Below are positions 55,466-64,000 of a DNA stretch of 64,000 nt, piece by piece. The DNA is from Toxorhynchites rutilus septentrionalis. Lineage: Eukaryota; Arthropoda; Insecta; Diptera; Culicidae. Every line of letters starts with the position of its first letter. The stretch's first letter is position 1. A program made the position numbers and the translations under genes. The DNA lies in the NCBI RefSeq assembly GCF_029784135.1, contig NC_073746.1, positions 13,592,416 to 13,656,415 on the forward strand. The letters are read 5' to 3'. The notes below the pieces were generated by a model that was not told where the DNA came from, did not search any database, and saw only the letters and a program-made list of their open reading frames with translations.

Positions 55466-55618
55466 ATAGTTCACCATATCGAAACCTCCTGGATTATTTC
55501 GTATGATTTTGCGTATGATGTGTGCCGCATTCGAAAGGGTTGAATAATGTTTGTAACTGTTCAAAAATGTGAAGGCGGTTTTATTCAGAAATATATACTG
55601 TAAATGGTCAACATAATA
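55466..55618. other. Short spacer
   Basis: No feature recognised. Confidence 0.3.
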
Positions 55619-55620
55619 TA

Positions 55621-56895
55621 GGGTTGGGGAAAAAGAAATGACGTATTTCTGATCGAAATTTGACGCTTTATTTAACATTCTTAAAATTATCCAATTTAGG
55701 TCAAATATGCGCCGTTTTGTTCGCAAACTTGTTGCCATTTAGAAGGCAATTTCATTATACCCCCCTTAAAAAACCCCCCCTCCTTATTTGCAAAAACTCA
55801 GACAGCCAGTTTTCGCAAGCCTCTTTTGAGGCCAACTTAGTATCACCAAGAGCGTTTTGCATGGACCGGAAGAGATGATAATCACTTGAAGCCAGGTCCG
55901 GACTATACGGTGGGTGCAATAGGACATCCCATTCGAGCTCCCGTAGCTTCTGGCGGGTCATCAAAAATGTGTGAGGCCGAGCGTTGTCCTGGTGGAAAAC
56001 AACACCATTGCTATTGATCATTTCTGGCCGCATCTGGTCAATCGCCTGCTTCAAACGGTCAAGCTGCTCACAGTAGAGAACCGAGTGGAGGGTCTGACCA
56101 TAGTTGAGCAGCTCATAGTGGATGATTCCCTTCCAACCCCATCAAACATACAGCAAAACCTTCCTGGCCGTCAATCCGGGCTTGGCCATGGTTTGGGCCG
56201 GCTCACCGCGCTTCGACCACAACTTTTTTCGCTTTAGGTTGTCGTACGTGATCCACTTTTCATCACCAGTCACCATCTTCTTCAAAAAAGGGTCGAGTTC
56301 GTTCCGTTTCAGCAGTGCATCGCAGGCGATGATTAGGTCTAAAAGATTTTTTTGCGTCAACTCGTGTTTCACCCATACATCCAGCTTTTTTTGGAATCCA
56401 ATCTTCTGCAAATGGTTCCGAACGGTTTTATGGTCTATACCCAGTTCCTGGCCAATCGAGCGAGTGCTCACATGCCGGTCTACTTGGATGATTTCAACAA
56501 TTTTATCGGTTTCCACGACGATTGGCCTACCAGTACGGGGTGAATCTTCGACAGCCATTACACCAGAACGAAATCGATCAAACCAATACTGTGCTGTGCG
56601 AATCGTTACAATATAGGATCCATAAACTACACGAATTTTTTCGGCCGCCTTCGTTGCAGTTTTACCTCGCAGGTAGTAAAAACGTAAAATATGGCGAATT
56701 TATGGCTTGGTGGACTCCATCTTTGAGACGCTATAACTTGAGACTAAAAAGGACAATCACAACACTGTCAAAACGACACTTGTAGCACAGATTATCGTCT
56801 TTAAATAGTATGACCCGATGCGATAAGTACAACACAAGATATGTTTAAGTGTTGCCATATATTGACAATATACGACATTTCTTTTTCCCCAACCC
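55621..56895 (-). mobile_element. Mariner transposon with near-perfect ends
   Basis: The left end is GGGTTGGGGAAAAAGAAATG (55621 on). The right end is CATTTCTTTTTCCCCAACCC (56876-56895), an exact inverse over 20 bp. TA lies immediately to the left (55619-55620); on the right TA follows after two extra bases. Length 1,275 bp, the usual size for mariner. Confidence 0.85.
55755..56714 (-). pseudogene. Mariner (DD34D) transposase with two stops and a frameshift
   Basis: Translation from ATG at about 56714 reads 'MESTKP' and meets a stop at codon 7. The frame is open again through the helix-turn-helix region ('GRPIVVETDKIVEIIQVDRH', 'RSIGQELGIDHKTVRNHL'), the first Asp ('MVTGDEKWITYDN') and 'GEPAQTMAKPGL'. 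A TGA at 56139-56141 follows 'KVLLYV'. The same frame then gives 'GVVFHQDNARPH' and 'HPPYSPDLASSDYHLF'; 34 residues separate the last two Asp, the mariner signature. Near 55790 a short homopolymer causes loss of frame before the usual C-terminus. Two stops and one shift, but over 90% of the length is readable. Confidence 0.85.
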
Positions 56896-57627
56896 AATAT
56901 TATCTGGAAATCAAGTCTTTTCTCACGATTCGATTTTAACATTCAGCTTGGGTATAATAATAATCTTAGTTTATTGTCTTGCTAGTTTGGAGGTAATTCA
57001 CAAATAAAGTTCTTTTAGCTCCAAAAACGATAGCACATTCTCGGTCGATATCTGAAAAGTATATAATTTTCCACAGGCGGTAACGTCAGAACAGATGCAA
57101 AAGAACAGCAGTTCAAATACAATATTGAACTATTAGAAGAGCCATACTCAAACACTATTCCCGGTGACTTGTCGATTATTCGTAATTCAATGGTGGATGA
57201 ATGCCGAATGTGCTTCATAAGCAGTGCAGATCGTGAGTAAACAAACAAACCAGTTGTCCGCATCGAAATTAGACATGGTCTTGTGCCTACAATCGATTGA
57301 TGAAAAGTTTTGGTTTTCCCGAATCACTAAACTTCTCGAAAGAGCGGAAACTGGTACAATTCTGCTTGAAAACCACACTTTTTTCAGCGTTTTTCCTCCT
57401 TTGTCATTGTCACCATCATTACATTTAATAGAAGCATTTATTTGTTATTGTTTGAAACGCTCAAAAAACTTCTCTTTATTAATGAAGAATCTGGCGATTA
57501 TTTGTCAATCGGTTAAGTAGAGGTAATTAACCGTATCAAATAACAAACAGTTAGTAGCTGAGCCTGTAAAAATAAACGAATTTATAAAAAAATGAAGACA
57601 AGCAGTTGGAAAATATTCTGAGTTTAG
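56896..57627. other. Unassigned DNA
   Basis: Frames at 57015-57520 lack recognisable domains. No repeat termini seen. Confidence 0.3.
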
Positions 57628-57631
57628 TTAA

Positions 57632-58159
57632 CCCTTTCACGCCCAAGGGAAATATTTTTCCCTTCTACAAAAATCATTATCGATTGTTCAATTATTATTG
57701 AATCGATTTTTTTTTTACTGAATGTCAAAATAAAACGTATGTCCAAGGCAGAAAATGTGTTTCTGGACGAATTAAAAAAGAACTGTCAATCATGGTCCGG
57801 TCTAACTTAACACCGACCACATAATAAATGTGTTATATGCAATGACTAGTTGTGCTTCACAAGTAAACGAAATTGTTTCGTAGAATATCATAACTAACTA
57901 TTTAAATTACTTTTCTGATAATTTTCATTATGTTTTTTGTATTACAAAGCAATAAATAAAATTCCGATATAATAAACCTAACTTTTCGTTTATTTACTTT
58001 TATGGTTCATAGGGAAAAATATTTCCCATGAAATTATAGGAAACCTATACACCCTGCTATGTTTTTCTGGTGATATTCTCTTACTTTACACCCACAATAG
58101 CTAAAATATTGAGTTGTATTGGCATATTTAGTTATGGATAACTTATGGTCCACAAAGGG
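57632..58159. mobile_element. TTAA-flanked miniature element, 528 bp
   Basis: TTAA at 57628-57631 and 58160-58163. The ends are CCCTTTCACGCCCAAGG and, inverted, CCCTTTGTGGACCATAAG. A second inverted pair lies inside (GGGAAATATTTTTCCC at 57648 and GGGAAAAATATTTCCC at 58012, each itself palindromic). The first six bases equal those of the three-copy TTAA family, suggesting the same transposase source. Non-coding. Confidence 0.75.
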
Positions 58160-58163
58160 TTAA

Positions 58164-58785
58164 TGGATAAATCGTTTGAAAAAGCAGGCACCACTCCTTG
58201 AAAATAACTCGCGCAATACGGTTTGTTTGTATCTGTCAAACAACTAATCTAACCTCAAAATGTTGGCTCGAGCAGTGCCACTAGATGGGAACAGAAGCTC
58301 TTAAATCGTTTCTATAATATAGGATTAATTTTTGGATATGATTTTTCGATTTTCTTTAAACAATCATACAAAGTTACAGGTTGTACTGTGGTATAACCAC
58401 GTATGAACACTTTAAAAAAACGCATTTCTTAGTCCCACTTCTTTAGTTAAAATTTGGTATTCGAAATCACACACACTTTACAAATTCGACGACTCTGTAA
58501 TGGTGGATACCCTATTATATGCGAAGAAGGATTATTTCATCAAATATAAATCTCTATTACGCCGTAAAATTTTCTTGTAAAGCTACCTAACACTTGGTAT
58601 GTAATACAAGAGGAAATAATGATTTTATATCGAAGAATGCCGACTTTCGTAAAGTCAGTTTCATGTAAAACTGAATCGGTATACGGCGGCTCAAGTGTGG
58701 AATGGTTTGTAATTTATAATAAATAATAGAAAAAATCCACACTCTAACGAAAAATATGTGCTCCAATATCGCATTTTTATTTGAC
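58164..58785. other. Unassigned DNA
   Basis: Nothing recognised. Confidence 0.3.
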
Positions 58786-58789
58786 AGCT

Positions 58790-59330
58790 TGCTTTCTAGC
58801 TGTTCTCTAGACAAAAACTGTCTTCGACAAAGTTGTTACACATGATAGAGGGCTCATTTTTATGTTATTAAAAATAGGGTGACCAAAATTGTCGATGAAA
58901 TAAAAAATACAACTTTTTATCTTTATAAATAGAGGTAGATATAGCTCGACAATATTGTAGCCATCCTTATTTGAAATATCTTTGCAGAACAAAGATTTTC
59001 TCTATCTCTTACAATAACTATATCGATTATTGTAAGAGATAGAGAAAAACGCTTTTATTCTAAGTTGCGTTAGGGTCACAATGAAAAAAAATTGTGTTTT
59101 TGCTCTGAATTTTATATTTCAAATTTTACATACAAACTATCTTCGGAACATTTTTAGACCTTACCTTACACCTTAGACCTTACAAATATTTTTCGATGCA
59201 GAACTTGTCAATATCTCAACTTCACTCAAAGTTATTGATATTTCTTCCCAAAAAATACGCTCTTTTCATTTGTTTGTCATTCTTTATGGGGCATTAAATG
59301 CACCTCCTATCCCATTGTGCAATGGGATGA
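58790..59330. mobile_element. Foldback element, copy 2 (2347 family)
   Basis: It shares CTGTTCTCTAGACAAAAACT, GACAAAGTTGTTACACATGA and ATAGGGTGACCAAAATTGTC with the left arm of copy 1, and ATTAAATGCACCTCCT with CATTGTGCAATGGG with its right end. The left terminus seems truncated at about 58790. The spacer has partial deletions relative to copy 1, including the loss of most of the right arm between 59160 and 59280. Confidence 0.6.
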
Positions 59331-61480
59331 ATATGCATTTCAACTATATGCAATGTGGTACGTACCTTCTTTAACTCGTTTATTCAAATACGGCAAACGA
59401 TAGCTAGCAACGACGCATGACTTCACCCGACACTAATTGTTAAAAATAAGGTCCGATAAAGATGCAAACGCTCCAAATAACTCTCAAGCCTCGTAAACAA
59501 CAGCAGCAAAATCAATCTTTAGCATGCCAAATTCACGCGATTCGCAATGCCAACGAACCAATCGCTTGGGCGATGTTTTGTATTTTTATTCAAACACAAC
59601 ACAAACAGCCGCAGCACCACCCGATGCGGTGTACACAATCAAAAAATTGCATCATAACAACGCTACCCCACTGTCGCAGGGGATTCATTGTGTTGGGCAC
59701 ATATTCGTGGTCACGTTTCGACCTTACCGATCGAACTTTGCCGCAAAATCATCATCGTCAGTCAATCCAACCGATGGACGGCGGTATTGATTAGCACACG
59801 ACTTACTCTCGCTGTTGGTGTCCATGATGTGATAACAGACAAATATTGCAAGGTTCAAACAAACAAGTCGCAGACTGATAAGCAGCCAGTAACATTCACC
59901 TCGATATCCAAGTAATTATTATTCATAATTAACCAATTAGCTAAGGGTATGTGCGTTCGTGTGGGGGTGTTTGTGTGCGTTCATGTAACTCAATTTAGCG
60001 GAATAATTTCACGCCGTCGGCTTAAATCCGAACGCTTCGACACCTCCGATCAATTTGTTAAATTCTTGCATTCATGCATCCGCTTTGTGTTATGCTATCC
60101 GGCGGTTATGTAAACGTGGAATTAAGAGGAATTCACCACATAGACCACAATGTATGTGAAATCGAAAGTGAATGCATGCGGTAGATTTCACTATCGCGTT
60201 GTGCACATAATGAGGTCAATGATATCAGGTCTCCCAGACAACTCAACCTGTAATAATTTGCATCCCCGACTTCTGACAACAGCCCCAACGGCGGCAGTGA
60301 CGGTCACATACCTAGGGAAATCAAGTTCAAGGACACCACAATCTGGCTGTGCCACTCCAAATATCAAAGCCGGTTTGGTGCGATGATCAAACGTTTACAT
60401 ACATAAATATGTATATATATTGGAGGCACATACATTTGATGGTGAGGTTTGGCACGTGCGGAAGAAGCAACAAAGCTGTCGACGCCGGTTCTGTTTATTG
60501 TGAATTCAAAATTTGGTTGTATTTATCGTGTATTTTTCTTCCATGTGTAGTTTCCACCGAGATTATATAGTCTCGACCGATGGTTGTTTTATACATATGT
60601 GACCAGCCGGCGGTCGCATATATGTTATCAACACCGAGAGTTTTTAATACTTTTTATGTTCACGTTCTTCTTGATCCAAACCGGTTGATTCTCAACATAT
60701 ATACACGGAAGAGAGTATAACACCGTGTACATATATGCAACGCATATCATTTTTATACGTGCGTCTTTCTCATATGTACGATATGATTCTATGTATATAT
60801 GTATGAGAATAAAAAACAAGCTCTAGTCGTCTAACACACATCAACATCTGGTGAATATCGTTCTTCATCTACACTCATCAAGGTTCTCAGCTCTGTATGC
60901 TCTTACTCTCCTCTGTGTATAGTCACTCCATAAGCTACATAATACATGTTGCAGTGACCCAAATCGTGTGACACTCTCTGCGATGCAACATCTCTAGCAC
61001 CACCAAACACAACACCGAAATGGACTCTCGAGGGAGACCTCTCTCGCGCATGGTTATTTTCTGTATAAAAGAGGAAGAGAAACCAAAATACTTGAGAGAC
61101 GTTCGCTCAGCGATTTGTTCTCTCCCAATAATCAACAACGGAACCGACAAACCGCATGCATGTCACTATCGCAGAAGAGTGGTTGAGCAAAACATTACCC
61201 GTTATACACTTTGTTTCCATGATGCTTGTGTTGGTGGGCTGCTTGTAGCGTCACTGCAGCCTCTCTCCCTCTGGGGGGTAAGCTTGCGTGAGCAAACATG
61301 ATACACAGCCGATGAACGCTCTCGTGAACGTTAGTATGGGTGTAGGCGGGTGTCAAAAAGAAAAATAAACAATGATTTGTAAAAATTTTGCACGCTGCGT
61401 TTTTATTCTCTGTGTGTGTGCGTGTGTATATACATGACAAATTCGAACGTAACGAAATTGTGCCGTTAGTGTGATTGAAT
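59331..61480. other. Low-repeat GC-richer island
   Basis: Non-repetitive sequence with CpG words and GT/TG tracts (59945-59975, 61405-61425). TATATATGTATA words occur near 60690-60800. Frames at 59462-59794 and 61020-61301 show no domain. It lies in the second intron if the host gene continues to the right. Candidate intronic enhancer or an undetected exon cluster. Confidence 0.35.
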
Positions 61481-62045
61481 GAATGGCGGAAAATAAGTTT
61501 CCATAAAGTGTTGATTCATTGATTGGGTATTTTAAGTAGATGATCCAAAGAGAGGTTAGTTCTCCGCTTCAAGTGTGGGAAGATTTTGCGATCACGACAT
61601 AACCTATATTTAGTTTACTTAGAGATGGATTTGCTAGGGTTCACGATATACAAAATTGACATTTGGAAATTAGTGATTTTTCTATATTAGTTTTATTGAT
61701 GCATGTGAAATTTGAAATCTCCTGTAGGTTTTATAGCAACTGCACATAGATAAATTTAAGCTACTATATAAATATAAATAAATTTAAACATATAAATATA
61801 TTCCTTCTAAATTAAATTTGTGTTAAATAAACATTATAATTCAATAATGTATAAAATCTTTGATCAAATATTCTTATTGTTTACATTGTTTATTAAAGAT
61901 ACTCGAGTGACCTTCACTGTTCATAAGCTTCTGCACAGAGCCTTCTCCAACCATTCCTCACCACTTTCGGCCATTTTTTCTGGAAATTTTCAACAATGTT
62001 TGCTGGTTTCATGTTTATTCTTCAGCGCAACGTTGTTCGATCAAG
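61481..62045. other. Unassigned AT-rich DNA
   Basis: No gene. The 61950-62045 part may be the decayed 3' end of the transposase relic that follows. Confidence 0.3.
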
Positions 62046-62480
62046 TTTGAGCAACTTTTTTGCATTCATGGGCCTATCGTAATGAATAGACGAGACATCC
62101 TCCTGCACTTGAATACAGCATGTCACACAATAATCTTCGTGCCAATTTGTTCGGTATAAACGGCTTTCCCCCTCGTTCAGGTACATCCTTTCCGTTCGGT
62201 TAGGTATGCAGCCGCGTTTCCGGGATATTTTTCCAATGGATTTTTAAAGGGGTCGTCATCCACGATAATACATTCAGGTTTCTTGGTCAGTAGTTTATAG
62301 TACAGCTCTCGAACCCTTCGATTTTCACAGATTCAGCCGGTATGTTGTTTCGTTTTGACTGCTTTTGATGGTCTTTCTTTAGCGCAAATTACGTTAATCG
62401 TTAAGCTACTTAGTTTATCCACCGCGTGTTCTGCTGGCTCTGAAGGATGTCGCGCTCAATCAAGGATGTCGAGTTCAATA
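62046..62480 (-). pseudogene. DD37E-group transposase relic (central part)
   Basis: The minus strand gives 'CENRRVRELYYKLLTKKPEC', then 'IIVDDDPFKNPLEKYPG' and 'AAYLTERKGC' around 62170-62330. These correspond to 'TRARKLYTEMLTKPHC-LVMDDETYVKADFRQLPG' in copy A (quoted in two parts). The first catalytic Asp region is present. The second Asp and Glu are not found. Stops interrupt it. More diverged than copies A, B and C. Confidence 0.5.
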
Positions 62481-62540
62481 AAAAAAAAAGAAAGTGACAA
62501 AACTTTGAGAAAAAATACTCCAACACAGTGGTTCAATCCA

Positions 62541-63108
62541 TCTATATCAATAAAAATGATTTGGTGTCCGTTCCTCAAGATTTAACTCAAGAACGGAGCA
62601 ACGGATTTAACAGTCAGTATCAGGATTGATGCGTCTTAGTCCCATTCGGAAAGTTGTAAAATTTGAAAGTCATTTTTTTAACAAATTTTGTGAGGAAGTT
62701 GAAAAACTGGAAAGTCATTTTTTAGCTAATTTGATGATTTGATTTGAACAGTCAGTATTAGGTTTGATGCGTCTTAGTCTGCGTCAGGTTTATATGTCAA
62801 AAAAAAAATATATGAAAACCATTCGGAAAGATGGAAAATTGAAAAGTCATTTTTTAGCTAATTTTATAAATGAAAATGATTTGGTGTCCGTTCCTTAAGA
62901 TTTAACTCGAGAACGTAGCAACGGATTCAACAGTTAGTATCAGCTTTGATGCGCCTTAGTCTGTATCAGGTTTATATGTCTAAAATGAAATTATATACCA
63001 CGAATATAGATCACGTACAGAAAAATAATTATGTGGGGACTTGAGTGTTCGAAATTATTTAAATGAAAATATCAATTGTTGGTGGGACGGAGCTCGCCGG
63101 GCCACTAA
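62541..63108 (+). mobile_element. Helitron-like non-autonomous element with internal duplication
   Basis: It starts with TC (TCTATATCAATAAAAATG) after an A and ends CGCCGGGCCACTAA before T. This agrees with the 5'-TC, CTRR-3' and A|T target rules for Helitrons. The GATTTGGTGTCCGTTCCT block with TTTAACTC(A/G)AGAACG occurs twice (62558 and 62878), and TTGATGCG(T/C)CTTAGT three times (62627, 62768, 62948), so the body is a partial tandem array. No replication or helicase gene. A related end in reverse lies at 41690. Confidence 0.5.
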
Positions 63109-63241
63109 TTTATTTTATAATTTTTTCGCATTGTTCGAAGAAATGTATAACATCTGTAGTAAAAAACAATAGTCATCCATTAAAAAATGCGATTAAGCAT
63201 ACTTAAGAACAAAAATGACGCGACAAAAATTGTGATCGATT
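63109..63241. other. Short spacer
   Basis: Nothing recognised. Confidence 0.3.
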
Positions 63242-63245
63242 TTAA

Positions 63246-64000
63246 CTCTTTGTGGTCGTCTGTCTGCTCTCAGCCATCATACCTTTTTTACCGTTCTGGT
63301 CTTTTATCTGCTCTCACCCACCACAGCAAGAAACCATGCTTATCGTATATTTTACTCAACCAAGTATCAGTTTATGCTTTTCCTAAACGAAGCTTGATGT
63401 CTAGTGAACCTGTTCACGAATCAATACGATGCTCCCATGAGTAATAGATAACGGTACTCAATATCAAACAAAGTAGTCACCCACATAAAACAAAACACAG
63501 TGCGTTGAATGCATGGGAATGTGGGACAAAAATCATAACAGCAGAACTTAGCCATTGTAAAACTTTGGTGTGATGGAAAAGATTGTTCCTAAGTATCAGA
63601 ACTACTGTCTACTTAAATGTCTCATATTATTTGAATAATCGCAAAAGTGTCTCAAACGACAAAATCTTTGTTCATCTGAAGTGAAAAGTTATGATCATTT
63701 CGGATACGCAGAAATCATTATTTGGGTAACTACTGATTCAAATTATGTTGAAGTATATAATACATATACAGGGCGGACTCGATTATATACAGTCTCTGAT
63801 TTCTTTTCACTGTATAGATATAATCGAATCCTATATATAATCGAGACAAAATTTTTTTTTTTCATTCGTTTTCGTTAAAAGAAGAATTTGAATTTTGATT
63901 CATCCCCTCAAAGTCAGAAAACTCCTTTCTCACATGAAAAAAAATAAATTTATCCAGATTTTCTCACGAGGTGACAGACGATCATATTTTATGAAAAAAA
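63246..64000. mobile_element. TTAA-flanked DNA element, copy C, running off the window
   Basis: TTAA (63242-63245) precedes CTCTTTGTGGTCGTCTGTCT. It matches copy B (16694 on) through CAGCAAGAA(A/G)CCATGCT, CGAAGCTTGATGTCTA and ACGGTACTCA. Near the left end, TCTGCTCTCA-GCC is duplicated (63262-63325), a local change unique to this copy. A TA miniature element (63769 on) is inserted in it. Confidence 0.75.
63769..64000. mobile_element. TA miniature element (GACTCGATTATATACAG family), copy 3, cut by window edge
   Basis: The left end, CAGGGCGGACTCGATTATAT, follows TA (63767-63768). GACTCGATTATATACAGT and ACTGTATAGATATAATCGA form a hairpin at this end, mirror-like to the right-end hairpin of copy 2. 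The right end lies outside the window. Confidence 0.75.

Noticed and set aside
57015..57520. Possible zinc-finger or transposase exon on either strand
   Set aside because: Cys and His residues are not spaced as in known fingers, and the frames lack a second supporting feature.

Overview
The window looks like a stretch of a large, repeat-swollen insect genome, most likely a culicine mosquito of the Aedes type. This rests on dense, layered transposons of kinds common in that group (Tc1/mariner elements with a D..D37E catalytic spacing, TTAA and TA miniature elements, hAT relics, a tRNA-derived SINE ending in a GAA-rich tail, and several non-LTR retrotransposons). It also rests on the one host gene, whose two small exons are separated by a 12.3 kb intron. 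The species call is inference.

Host gene. Only two exons of one plus-strand protein-coding gene are supported. Exon 1 (34749-34869) carries the start codon. Exon 2 (47143-47370) follows a strong polypyrimidine tract and AG. The splice phases agree (1/1), giving a Gly/Lys-rich start followed by an Ala/Gly/Met/Ser-rich stretch. The gene runs off the right edge. The N-terminus resembles what I recall of insect BAZ2/Toutatis-like chromatin proteins, but this is not secure. Roughly 33.3-34.75 kb is the likely promoter and 5' leader.

Layout. Stretches with low repeat content and more C and G (about 6.66-7.74, 10.15-11.34, 15.2-16.33, 24.86-26.53, 32.65-34.75, 47.0-48.6 and 59.4-61.48 kb) stand out as islands between transposon layers; they are candidate regulatory DNA or leader exons. 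The rest is mostly mobile DNA: a LINE end and a 1 kb tandem duplication (0-2.3 kb); foldback and hAT relics (2.3-6.6 kb); a TTAA element with a TA element inside it (7.9-9.6 kb); a TTAA element holding a LINE that holds a DD37E transposon (16.7-19.6 kb); a mariner relic holding a hAT-like element (itself holding another DD37E relic) and a second DD37E copy (20.9-24.9 kb); a four-family nest (30.3-32.7 kb) whose empty-site relative lies at 43.3-44.3 kb; a 1.6 kb palindromic TTAA element with a SINE in one arm (45.3-46.9 kb); and a LINE cluster (48.7-54.3 kb) with one long open reverse-transcriptase/endonuclease frame.

I see no cellular system encoded by several genes here. The notable content is the nested insertions. 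Target-site duplications, indel arithmetic and second copies in the same window allow the order of events to be read. Almost all transposase frames are broken. The longest open frame is the 771-residue LINE polyprotein at 48886-51201.
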